Source of the DNA: Halieaceae bacterium
GTDB taxonomy: Bacteria; Pseudomonadota; Gammaproteobacteria; Pseudomonadales; Halieaceae
Direction of reading: 5' to 3'
Assembly: GCA_028280635.1 (NCBI GenBank)
Contig: JANQLM010000033.1
Coordinates: 1-64,000, forward strand
Length of the DNA stretch: 64,000 bases
In this document: one piece after another, positions 27,602 to 35,202 of the stretch
Layout: each line of letters begins with the position of its first letter
Position numbering within the stretch: position 1 is the first letter of the stretch
Notes under the pieces: generated by a model
Database searches by the model: none
What the model saw: only the letters and a program-made list of their open reading frames with translations
Told to the model about the DNA's origin: nothing
Translations under genes and position numbers: made by a program

Positions 27602-27741
27602 CTATTACCCCTGAAGCACAAATTGTTAACGGCGTTACCAGGACCTGGTCGTTGTCACCGTGCGGTTTAGCTATCACGGTTGCCGTATTGCTTGTTTCGT
27701 TGTTGCTCTTTGTCTGATGCTGCTTTTTGTCTGATTAGAAC

Positions 27742-27757
27742 AGCAAAATGCTTGCCA
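27742..27757 (-). promoter_or_regulatory. Sigma-54 (RpoN) promoter of nrtA
   Basis: On the minus strand it reads TGGCAAGCATTTTGCT, matching TGGCAC-N5-TTGCW with one mismatch and the correct GG-to-GC spacing. Transcription would start near 27730, giving a leader of about 200 nt before the nrtA ATG. Confidence 0.65.
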
Positions 27758-27830
27758 GAAAAAATAACTGCTTTGCTTTCAATACCTTAGAAAAAACGTG
27801 CTCTTTTCATCCCCACAGCCGCAGCCAGTT

Positions 27831-27849
27831 TTGCACTGGAACCGCGCAA
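27831..27849 (-). promoter_or_regulatory. NtrC-like binding site upstream of nrtA
   Basis: TTGCACTGGAACCGCGCAA has the dyad GCAC-N7-GCGC, close to the NtrC consensus GCAC-N7-GTGC. It lies about 75-105 bp upstream of the sigma-54 promoter, a usual enhancer distance. A weaker half-site follows at about 27852. Confidence 0.5.
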
Positions 27850-27856
27850 GCCTGCA

Positions 27857-29059
27857 CTAGGCTGGGTCAGCCCCCGCAGGTTGCAGGCGGAGATCCGGCC
27901 CCATTTCCAGGCCAGGGGCCAGTTGCCAGGTCTCCGCGTGCTCACCGGAAGGCTTGGTATCCGACGTCGGCAGCGGCAGGTCCAGGCGCCGCGCGGCATC
28001 CCGATACAGATCGGTGCGATAGGTCTGTTGCACCACCGCGGCGATGTTCTCCTGGGCCGGGGACCGGCCAATCATGGTCACGCAGCGTTCCAGCAGGTCC
28101 GTGGCGGTGGACCGCCAGGGAAAGCCCGCCTGGAAACGGCCGAACACGTGGAACAGCGGCTGCGCCACGATCTCGCCATCTTTCCTGAACTGCATACGCC
28201 CGAGCAGGGAGGGCGCCAGTTGCCGCTCGGGCAACTCCAGCACGCGCGCCAGTTCACTCACGGTCTGCTCGCGGTGTTCAGGTGCCGCCAGCCACTGGCA
28301 GGCTTCCATGATCGCCATACGCAGGCGCAGGTGGGTGGTTGGATGCTGCTGGTGCCAGTGCTCGGTGACACCCAACACCTTCTCCGCCAGGTTGTTCCAG
28401 ATGCCATAACCCGTGGCGATGATCTCGCCGATGCCATTCTGCACCGCCACGCTGTTCCAGGGCTCACCCACGCAGTAGCCATCAATCAGCCCGCGGGCGA
28501 GGCTGTCCATCATCTGTTCGGGGGGCAGGACGATAATGCGCACATCCCGGTCCGGGTCCACACCGCCGGCGCGCAGCCACAGCCGTAGCTGGATACTGTG
28601 GCAGGAGAAACTGTGTGCACTGGCCAGGGTGATGGAACGCCCCCGCCCCGCACCTCGCAGCCAGCTCCCAAACGCCCTGGCCGAGGCCCCCGCATCCTCC
28701 GCCACCTCATCGGACTCCTCGCGGACCGCGGCCGCGATACCCCGATTCAGGGTAACGGCGTTGCCGTTCAGGCTGAGCACCAGGCCCGTCACCATGTTGG
28801 CCCGCAAGCCGCCGCAGCCCAATGCGGTGGCCAGCGGCAGCGGCGCCAGCATCTGGGCCGCATCCAGCGCGCCGACGACCACCTTGTCGCGCAGGTTGGC
28901 CCAGGACACTTCCCGGTGCAAATTGACGTCCAGACCGTATTTTTCATACAGGCCCAGCGCCGCCGCCATGACCAGTGGCGCACTGTCGGTCAGGCGAATA
29001 TAGCCGAGCGCCAGCTTTGTTTTTTCCGGCGCGGGGAGCTGTGCGGGGTCCGTGCTCAT
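27857..29059 (-). CDS. nasS: NasS-type cytoplasmic nitrate/nitrite sensor
   Basis: 400 residues of the NrtA/CmpA fold but with no signal peptide, which separates the sensor NasS from the transport protein NrtA. Motifs match NrtA closely: LALGYIRLTDSAPLVMAAALGLYEKYGLDVNLHREVSWANLRDK and [32 protein letters not shown]. In known systems NasS holds NasT inactive and releases it when nitrate or nitrite binds. Its ATG overlaps the nasT stop (ATGA, 29056-29059), so both proteins are probably made in balanced amounts. Confidence 0.85.
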   Translation of the reverse strand: MSTDPAQLPAPEKTKLALGYIRLTDSAPLVMAAALGLYEKYGLDVNLHREVSWANLRDKVVVGALDAAQMLAPLPLATALGCGGLRANMVTGLVLSLNGNAVTLNRGIAAAVREESDEVAEDAGASARAFGSWLRGAGRGRSITLASAHSFSCHSIQLRLWLRAGGVDPDRDVRIIVLPPEQMMDSLARGLIDGYCVGEPWNSVAVQNGIGEIIATGYGIWNNLAEKVLGVTEHWHQQHPTTHLRLRMAIMEACQWLAAPEHREQTVSELARVLELPERQLAPSLLGRMQFRKDGEIVAQPLFHVFGRFQAGFPWRSTATDLLERCVTMIGRSPAQENIAAVVQQTYRTDLYRDAARRLDLPLPTSDTKPSGEHAETWQLAPGLEMGPDLRLQPAGADPA

Positions 29060-29682
29060 GGCTTGCTGCTTCCTGTATCCAGGGCTTCCGTGTCCAGCGC
29101 CGCGAGGATGGTGCGGGCGATATCCGGCATGCGTTGATTCCGGTCCATGGAGATTTTCTGGATCATGCGGTGCGCCTCGTCGCGGCTGATACCATGGCGC
29201 GCGCCCAGCGCCGTCTTGGCGCGCTCCACGGTCTTGTGGTCTTCCAGCTCGGAGCGGGTTTCCCGCAGCTCCCGGCGCAGGCTTTCAAAGCTGCGGAACT
29301 GACTCATGGCCAGCTCGATAATAGGCTTGACCCGCTCCGGGTTGAGCCCCTGGCCTTGGTAGGCCGTGACACCGGCCTCCACCGCCTCGCGGATAAACCC
29401 AACATCGTCGGTCTCGGAAAACATGACAATCGGCGTCGGGTTATGGGCATTGACGATGGCCAGGCTGTCCAGCACGTCGCGGTCCGGCGACTCCAGGTCC
29501 ACCAGGATGACGTCGGGTCGCTGCTGTTCAATCTGGTGCAGCAGGCCGGAGGCGCTGGACAGCACCGACACCACATTGAAGCCCAGCGCCACCAGGCTGG
29601 TTTCCACGGCGGACACGCGCTCGACGTGGTCGTCGAGCACCATCACGCGCAGCGCCCCCGCCGCTTCAGCTTCTTCGTTCAT
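29056..29682 (-). CDS. nasT: NasT-type ANTAR response regulator (transcription antiterminator)
   Basis: 208 residues from the ATG at 29682; a TTG at 29739 would add 19 residues. The receiver-like domain starts LRVMVLDDHVERVSAVETSL and has IVMFSETDD; a coiled segment (SLRRELRETRSELEDHKTVERAKTAL) leads into the ANTAR RNA-binding domain (GISRDEAHRMIQKISMDRNQRMPDIARTIL). ANTAR proteins bind paired hairpins in leaders and stop terminators from forming. The two terminator-bearing leaders nearby (before the porin and nrtA) are its likely targets. It is cotranscribed with the porin gene (65 bp upstream) and nasS. Confidence 0.88.
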   Translation of the reverse strand: MNEEAEAAGALRVMVLDDHVERVSAVETSLVALGFNVVSVLSSASGLLHQIEQQRPDVILVDLESPDRDVLDSLAIVNAHNPTPIVMFSETDDVGFIREAVEAGVTAYQGQGLNPERVKPIIELAMSQFRSFESLRRELRETRSELEDHKTVERAKTALGARHGISRDEAHRMIQKISMDRNQRMPDIARTILAALDTEALDTGSSKP

Positions 29683-29747
29683 TGCATCACGGTGCCCCAC
29701 ACAGCTCCCGGGTCGATCATGGCATATCGCAGTACTCAAGCTTTACC

Positions 29748-30983
29748 TTACAGCTTCACCTGTGCGGTAAACCAGATTCTGTCGGTGTCCGTGTAGCGCG
29801 CGGCATCATCGGTTTCGAAGCTGGCGAACTTGCCCTGCAGGGTCAGCATCTTGTTCACCGGCCAGGTGGCGATGAAGTTGAACTCGGTGCCGAAATCCGC
29901 GCTGGAGGACTCGGCCTGGAAGTCGTGGTAGATCGCCGCCATTTTCACCGGCCCGAGCTTGCCACCGATACTGACATAAGTATCTTCAATACCATCCACC
30001 GGTGTGACCAGGAACTTGTCCGCCCAGCCCTGGAACTTGTGCAGCGTGGACAGCGGTGTCTGGAAACCCTTGCCATTGTCGGCCTCCAGCACCTCGTAAC
30101 CGGCCTTGACCGTGACCGGCGCAGAATTCACCGCGGCCTCGAGGAAGTAGTAATCCGCGTCGTAGTCCAGCTCACTGTCGCCGCCGTCGGACTGGGTGGC
30201 ATAGCTGGCCTTCAGGCCCAGCCAGTCCATCTTGCCGGCGTACTCGACACCCAGGGTGTCATTGGAATTGTTCACCGTGCGGCCGGCAGGAAAGCCGCCC
30301 TGGTCTTCCACGTCAATGCGGTAGCCGAAGGCCGCCACCGAGTGGTTCTCGTTAATCGCATAGTCAGCACGCATGAGGACCGTGTCCCCTTCCCACTCCG
30401 CCGGCTGCGCGCCGTCGTCCGGGCCGAAGATGCGATGCACCTTGTTCACATAGCTGAGGTCGATGCGCAGCCCCTCGACCGGCGCCAGGTCAAGCCGCAG
30501 CGAATCGTAGGTTTGCTCGTTCTGGCGCCAGGCGACGCCGCCGACAAAGCGCTGGTTGCCGTGGTTGATGCGCTGACGACCAACCGTGCCTGTGCCTTCC
30601 GAGAAGCGATAACGCACCCAGGCCTGGTTCAGGTCCGTACCCTCGGGATCAGCCACCACCGGGTACTCCGTCTGCCCGTTCTCGGTGGAGTTGTAGTCGT
30701 TGGGGCCGATGGAAGTCACGTCGTCCATCTCCAGCAACGCCGAGAATCCCAGATACTCCGCCGAGGACAGCGTTAAACGGCTGCGCAACAGCGCCGCTTC
30801 CGCGTCCTCATCAAAACCATCCTGGTCGACCCCTTCAAAGCGGTAACGGAAATTCACCGACGCCGTGCCCTGGGTCACCATCTGCTCAAAACTGTCCACC
30901 ACCTTTTTTTCCGCCAGCGCCTCGATGGAGAGCATCAACAGCGAGAGCCCCATCAGCCTCACGGCGCGAATGTGTGTTTTCAT
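29748..30983 (-). CDS. Outer-membrane porin, alginate-export-like beta-barrel (probable nitrate porin)
   Basis: 411 residues. A signal peptide (LMGLSLLMLSIEALAE) is followed by a barrel-type alternation of aromatic and polar residues: FRYRFEGVDQDGF, EDAEAALLRSRLTLSS, TVGRQRINHGNQRFVGGVAWRQNEQTYDSLRLD, ending in WFTAQVKL. The pattern is that of the AlgE/alginate-export porin family, which also serves other anions. Its place as first gene of the nasT-nasS unit, with the same leader design as nrtA, makes nitrate or nitrite entry its likely role; substrate is not provable from sequence. Confidence 0.75.
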   Translation of the reverse strand: MKTHIRAVRLMGLSLLMLSIEALAEKKVVDSFEQMVTQGTASVNFRYRFEGVDQDGFDEDAEAALLRSRLTLSSAEYLGFSALLEMDDVTSIGPNDYNSTENGQTEYPVVADPEGTDLNQAWVRYRFSEGTGTVGRQRINHGNQRFVGGVAWRQNEQTYDSLRLDLAPVEGLRIDLSYVNKVHRIFGPDDGAQPAEWEGDTVLMRADYAINENHSVAAFGYRIDVEDQGGFPAGRTVNNSNDTLGVEYAGKMDWLGLKASYATQSDGGDSELDYDADYYFLEAAVNSAPVTVKAGYEVLEADNGKGFQTPLSTLHKFQGWADKFLVTPVDGIEDTYVSIGGKLGPVKMAAIYHDFQAESSSADFGTEFNFIATWPVNKMLTLQGKFASFETDDAARYTDTDRIWFTAQVKL

Positions 30984-30996
30984 TTCCGACCTCCAT

Positions 30997-31045
30997 AAAA
31001 AAAGCCCACTGGTTGTCGCGCCGGAAGCGCGAGAACACAGTGGGC
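30997..31045 (-). terminator. Intrinsic terminator in porin leader (attenuator)
   Basis: On the minus strand GCCCACTG (31045-31038) pairs with CAGTGGGC (31011-31004), with an inner TCGCGC/GCGCGA stem, followed by seven T residues (31003-30997) directly before the GGAGG site. As at nrtA, expression should require antitermination. Confidence 0.8.
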
Positions 31046-31072
31046 CTTGTTACCCCGTCAAATTGTCACGTG

Positions 31073-31090
31073 TGCGGCGGTAGCGCCGCA
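31073..31090 (-). promoter_or_regulatory. Stem-loop at the 5' end of porin leader
   Basis: TGCGGCG and CGCCGCA (7 bp) flank a CTAC loop right after the predicted start. It could be the first of the paired hairpins ANTAR proteins recognise, although the loop lacks the A1/G4 bases seen in well-studied cases. Confidence 0.4.
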
Positions 31091-31103
31091 CGAGCATAGA
31101 CCC

Positions 31104-31119
31104 TGCAAAGCGCGTGCCA
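31104..31119 (-). promoter_or_regulatory. Sigma-54 (RpoN) promoter of porin-nasT-nasS
   Basis: On the minus strand TGGCACGCGCTTTGCA matches TGGCAC-N5-TTGCA perfectly. The start would fall near 31092, giving an about 110-nt leader before the porin ATG. Confidence 0.75.
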
Positions 31120-31183
31120 TTTCAGTAAGCCACTGAAATCACTGGAGTTTGCAAATTCAGCCACACCCACGCCGAGCCATTTC

Positions 31184-31201
31184 TGCGCCGCCGCAGTGCA
31201 A
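31184..31201 (-). promoter_or_regulatory. NtrC-like dyad upstream of porin operon
   Basis: TGCGCCGCCGCAGTGCAA contains GCGC-N7-GTGC, the half-site spacing of NtrC sites, 65-82 bp upstream of the sigma-54 promoter. The region is GC-rich, so chance similarity is possible. Confidence 0.4.
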
Positions 31202-31354
31202 CGCGCACCATATCGGCCCGCGGTATTGCACCGCGCTAGACGATCAGAGGGGGGAGAGGTATGATTCGCGTCCCTTTTGCGGGGAGCACTGGGAAACCGA
31301 AGGCTTGCCAGAATTAGCAAGCGCCGCAATGGCTGCTTGTCACCGCAAAGTTGA

Positions 31355-31431
<77 letters not shown>

Positions 31432-31485
31432 TAAAATCAGTGAGTTACAACAAACTCTTCAAAGTTTAGCGTTCTCAAATAGTAT

Positions 31486-31505
31486 TTAAGTCCAGATTAA
31501 GTCCA
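31486..31505. repeat. Tandem TTAAGTCCA pair next to the tRNA
   Basis: TTAAGTCCA occurs at 31486-31494 and 31497-31505, 11 bp apart, one helical turn. Direct repeats of this kind beside a tRNA attachment site resemble arm-type integrase binding sites. The rest of 31432-31607 shows no gene. Confidence 0.4.
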
Positions 31506-31607
31506 CGATTTAGACGGAATTCCGAGGTTTTCCCAGCTGTGATTAATCGCAGTACGGTCAAAGACCAGGTCGTACGCTGTCCGCAAGACCTGGTTAGAGT
31601 CTTAAAT

Positions 31608-34214
31608 CTACACGCCTCGCTGCAGTCGCAAACGAAGCTGCTGCTCCACCTCACTATGAATGTCGTAACGCACGTCCGCTTCTACCTCTAGAGTCACCGC
31701 AATTGCGAATTCAATATCCTCATCCTGGCTTAGGCCACCACTAGAGGCATCCCGACACTGAACACAAATAGGTATCTCTGAACCCTCGTCAAACTCAGGA
31801 GCCGTTTGTGTACTGTGGATCAGTCGTTTTGACCAAACTGACCCTCTCTTAATGAGGTTCGCATCAGGACCATCTGCCTTGAGGTTCAGTCCCCACCTCG
31901 CCAGCTCGGCATCTTCCACCCCATCTGCAGCGACTGCTTCCAAGCTTGCGAGACGATACTGCGCACGAGCAGGATTAATCGGTGAGAACCAAGCAATTGT
32001 CACGCGCATAGATCTTGGAATTCGATCGCCACTCATCGAAGCCGGTAAGGGCAGCTTAAATACTTGAGCCTGGTCTTTTCGAATGGAGCCATAGCCTACT
32101 ATCGTAACGCCGCTATCTGGTGAGCGTTGCATCAACTCAGGGACCAAAGAGCCATAGCCAAAATGCCGACACACCTCCTCTTTTGCTCTGCCGTGCTGAC
32201 CCCTGCCGAGGAACTGATATTCTTCCGTATACAAGGCTAGTGCTTCCTCAGGCCACCGAGCGGCATTCACCGCTAGTGCGCGAGTCAATAGAGAGAGGGT
32301 TTTCCTGGGAAGCTCTAGGCCCTCGTAAGGGCCACCCTCTTCAGCTAGCGCCTCTGCAGCCTGTAGTATTGCTCGCGTGGTAAGAGCCGCTGCCGGACTG
32401 GTCCCACGCATTTTTTGCGTTGCCCGGCCTTCTCCACGAGGTGAGGCAACAATAAGCCCGGTTCTCTGTGACGGCTCGATGGCACCGAGCATGGCGTCAG
32501 TGCCGGAGGGACGAACCCGTGCTTCCTGTCGACCACCAAACTGCAAGAAGTCTGGTTTCACTGACCGATTAACTCCCAGACCGAGTGCGCTCGTCAGCTG
32601 TGGCACCGTCTCACCTTCATCTGACAGGGAAATTACTCCAGCCTGCCGGGGAGGCTCGTTCGCTGCCAGATCCTCAGATACCGCGCCTACAGCAATGCCA
32701 TTCAGTGCTTCAGAAGGCGCTAGCAAAGTGCGACCATATCCCATAGCCTTCATCGCGGCGCGAACGACTTCACGCTGAACTGCTTCCCCTGAATTCTCGA
32801 ATTCAAGAGCGCTAACACCAGATAGCAGTAGAGGCTCTCCAATATTTCCCGCCGAAATAACAAATAGCAGTCCCGCTTTTACCGCCCACCAGTCCAACAA
32901 CCGAGCCAGGGAACTAATTCGACCGGTAAACCGCATGTCCGCGACACCTATTGAGAAGTTCACGACAAACACTTCAGTGGCCAACGGCTCGTCACCTGAA
33001 ATCAAAGTTGTGAGTGCGGTGTGAACCAGATCGACAAACAAACGATTATCGGGAGTCCATGCGCCAGTGTCCGCATCGACCAGCACCGGAACGCCAACTA
33101 AACGAGTGTCTCGCAATGGAACCCCGTCAGTGTCCAAGTCGCCGCGCAGGATCAAAGAAGCCATTGCCGTACCATGTTGACGCTGATTGACCTGGGACAG
33201 TCTCACGATATCGTGAACATCCTCTATGACCATTCCACCCTCTAGAGCCTCATGGCTTGCTACCGGAGTCCCATCAATCAACGCCCCTCGTATTGGTGTT
33301 TCAAAATTGAATCCAGCCAGAGGCTCGTGCTCTCCCTGGCCGGCCAATGGATCCCCTGGAGGGGCCTGCCCGACAGTCTGTGGCAGAATGAGCTGGACAC
33401 CTTCCAGGACTGCGAGGCCTTCGATGCCGGATGGGTCATCAAGCATTGACCGAACTGCGTGAGCGGGTAACGAAGCCAGTATGGCTTCATATATGAATCC
33501 GCTCTCTGAGATCGAGGCACTGTCTACAACATGGCCACCTAGATTCTGGACGCGCTGTTCCGTTTGGACCCGCCAGTCTCTGCGCTGATCGGCTCTTGCG
33601 GTTGGCCATATCTCGATTTCAATCCCCATCTCTTCGTAATCATCCAGAGGGAGTTGCTCTCTGATGGCTTCCTGAGCAGAGACCGTGAGCCTGTCTTCTG
33701 GGCTCCAGCAGCGCAGCTCTAGTAAGAGGTCAAACGTCTTCCACCAGGGAGCCGCACCGCGTGGTGGGGTCTCTCCCCGTTCATATGCATTCCACAGCGT
33801 GATCAATTGTTCGAAAACCGCAATTGTGGGCATGGTTGCATATAGAGTGCGCGAAAGAGCCTCACCTTCTCCTGGAGGCGAAAAACCCTCTGGGAAATCT
33901 TCGATGGTTTCTAGTTCGCTCTCAGCAAACACCTCGAGGCCGAGATCCCTGGCAACACGCGCAAAGTTCTGAATACCTCCAGCTGTAACAAAGACCAGAG
34001 CCCTCTCCGGCGCAATTCCCGCAGGGTCGGCGCTAAGCGCGACTCTAGGGCTCGGAGCCTCCAGTGCAGTGGAAAGTCTATTGAATGTCGCTCGGAACCT
34101 CTCACTCTGAACTCCTCTTCCTGGCCCACTAGGTTGCGGCGGGGTTCGCGGTGATCCTGTACGCCTCTGCGAGAGGGTTGGGTTTGGGAACTTTAGAATG
34201 GGTCGGTCAGTCAT
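31608..34214 (-). CDS. ietS: Subtilisin-like (S8) protease, IetS-like
   Basis: 868 residues from the ATG at 34214, which overlaps the stop of the upstream ATPase gene (ATGACTGA); an ATG at 34253 would add 13 residues. No signal peptide is seen, so it should be cytoplasmic. The S8 catalytic triad is complete: Asp314 (GALIDGTPV), His347 (QRQHGTAMAS) and Ser606 (MRGTSPAAA), with oxyanion Asn457 (VISAGNIG). About 300 N-terminal residues and about 220 C-terminal ones flank the protease core. A cytoplasmic subtilase paired with an AAA ATPase is the layout of ietAS, known from plasmid pTiC58 as a stability (toxin-antitoxin-like) locus and reported as an anti-phage system; the protease would be the effector. 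The symbol reflects layout and not a search. Confidence 0.8.
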   Translation of the reverse strand: MTDRPILKFPNPTLSQRRTGSPRTPPQPSGPGRGVQSERFRATFNRLSTALEAPSPRVALSADPAGIAPERALVFVTAGGIQNFARVARDLGLEVFAESELETIEDFPEGFSPPGEGEALSRTLYATMPTIAVFEQLITLWNAYERGETPPRGAAPWWKTFDLLLELRCWSPEDRLTVSAQEAIREQLPLDDYEEMGIEIEIWPTARADQRRDWRVQTEQRVQNLGGHVVDSASISESGFIYEAILASLPAHAVRSMLDDPSGIEGLAVLEGVQLILPQTVGQAPPGDPLAGQGEHEPLAGFNFETPIRGALIDGTPVASHEALEGGMVIEDVHDIVRLSQVNQRQHGTAMASLILRGDLDTDGVPLRDTRLVGVPVLVDADTGAWTPDNRLFVDLVHTALTTLISGDEPLATEVFVVNFSIGVADMRFTGRISSLARLLDWWAVKAGLLFVISAGNIGEPLLLSGVSALEFENSGEAVQREVVRAAMKAMGYGRTLLAPSEALNGIAVGAVSEDLAANEPPRQAGVISLSDEGETVPQLTSALGLGVNRSVKPDFLQFGGRQEARVRPSGTDAMLGAIEPSQRTGLIVASPRGEGRATQKMRGTSPAAALTTRAILQAAEALAEEGGPYEGLELPRKTLSLLTRALAVNAARWPEEALALYTEEYQFLGRGQHGRAKEEVCRHFGYGSLVPELMQRSPDSGVTIVGYGSIRKDQAQVFKLPLPASMSGDRIPRSMRVTIAWFSPINPARAQYRLASLEAVAADGVEDAELARWGLNLKADGPDANLIKRGSVWSKRLIHSTQTAPEFDEGSEIPICVQCRDASSGGLSQDEDIEFAIAVTLEVEADVRYDIHSEVEQQLRLRLQRGV

Positions 34215-35202
34215 CCATATATTCCCTATCCGGCCTGTAACGACGCGAGGCAAACACTTTTACCCTGCTATCAATTACAGAACGCAGTTCACGCTCTCCC
34301 TGCGCAAGTGCATAGCGCCGCTTAATATCAAGGAAAAATGCCTCAGCCTCTGAGTAGCTCGTGGGCATTACTTTTTCTATCAAGCGCTTCGCTGTGTAAC
34401 CTGGCTGTTCGTCAAACTTTTTTAGCTGATCAGAAAAGTAAGTAATCATTTGGTGAGACGTAGGACGATCAAGATTAAGCCTCAACTCAAACCGCCGCCA
34501 AGCTGCTCGATCAAGCAGCTCCGGGTGATTGGTAGCACCGACTAAAACGCAGTAGGATGGCAGATCGTCAAGCTGCAACAGAAGTGTAGTTACTACACGT
34601 TTTATTTCGCCGGTTTCATGAATATCGCCGCGCTCTTTGCCTATGGCGTCGAATTCGTCAAAAAACAGAACACAGGGCTCAGTGCGCACAAAATCGAAAA
34701 GCCGCTTCAACCTCTGGGCGGTTTCACCGAGATAGCTCGTCACAACTGCCTCATATCTGACAGTAAATAGCGGGAGTGCCAATTCATAAGCGAGAGCCTC
34801 TGCAAGCGATGTCTTACCGTTTCCAGGCGGGCCTGCGAGAAGGAGTCGATGTCTTGGCTCCATTCCATGAGCGCGCAATACATCCGCACGCCGTTGTTCT
34901 TCAATCAGTTCATCACAGGCGCTTCGTGCCGTAGCATCAAGGTAAAGCTCATTAATTGAACAGAGGGGTTCAGATCGTTGGATACCCCCAGACCCATCCC
35001 TGACTCTTGGCGCTGGTGAATTCCGCCCACTGCCCTTGCTTGGCGTGGCGGCATCTAGGACACGGGATATCCTATCTGCAACGCCAGCGTGCTTTTTTGC
35101 TCGCTCGTCCGCAGCAATAGCTTCGGCGATTGATCGCGCATCTGAAGTATTCCCCTCTACTCCAGCCTTAACGAGATTTAGAATAAGATCGCTACGTGCC
35201 AT
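34207..35202 (-). CDS. ietA: AAA+ ATPase, IetA-like
   Basis: 331 residues. After an about 110-residue N-terminal helical part comes an AAA core: Walker A GPPGNGKT (124-131), Walker B VLFFDEFDA (178-186, Asp182/Glu183), sensor-1 Asn225 (GATNHPELLDR) and arginine fingers Arg236/Arg237 (WRRFE). All active-site residues are present. In ietAS pairs the ATPase acts as antitoxin or control unit for the protease. The ATG has an ACGAGGAGAGG ribosome-binding region, and an inverted repeat lies 40-65 bp upstream. Base composition is visibly more A/T-rich than the flanking nitrate genes, which suggests transfer. Confidence 0.85.
   Translation of the reverse strand: MARSDLILNLVKAGVEGNTSDARSIAEAIAADERAKKHAGVADRISRVLDAATPSKGSGRNSPAPRVRDGSGGIQRSEPLCSINELYLDATARSACDELIEEQRRADVLRAHGMEPRHRLLLAGPPGNGKTSLAEALAYELALPLFTVRYEAVVTSYLGETAQRLKRLFDFVRTEPCVLFFDEFDAIGKERGDIHETGEIKRVVTTLLLQLDDLPSYCVLVGATNHPELLDRAAWRRFELRLNLDRPTSHQMITYFSDQLKKFDEQPGYTAKRLIEKVMPTSYSEAEAFFLDIKRRYALAQGERELRSVIDSRVKVFASRRYRPDREYMDD

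Larger units (their letters stand above)
27532..27856 (-). promoter_or_regulatory. nrtA control region and leader
   Basis: A 325-bp gap between nasS and nrtA holds, from upstream to downstream on the minus strand, an NtrC-like site (27831-27849), a sigma-54 promoter (27742-27757), an about 200-nt leader with a block shared with the porin leader (27605-27630), an intrinsic terminator (27555-27601) and a strong ribosome-binding site (27536-27544). This order fits NtrC activation plus NasT antitermination. Confidence 0.65.
30984..31354 (-). promoter_or_regulatory. Porin-nasT-nasS control region and leader
   Basis: The 371-bp gap before tRNA-Arg carries an NtrC-like dyad (31184-31201), a perfect sigma-54 promoter (31104-31119), a stem-loop (31073-31090), a block shared with the nrtA leader (31050-31069), an intrinsic terminator (30997-31045) and a GGAGG site. 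No coding frame is supported here. Confidence 0.65.
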
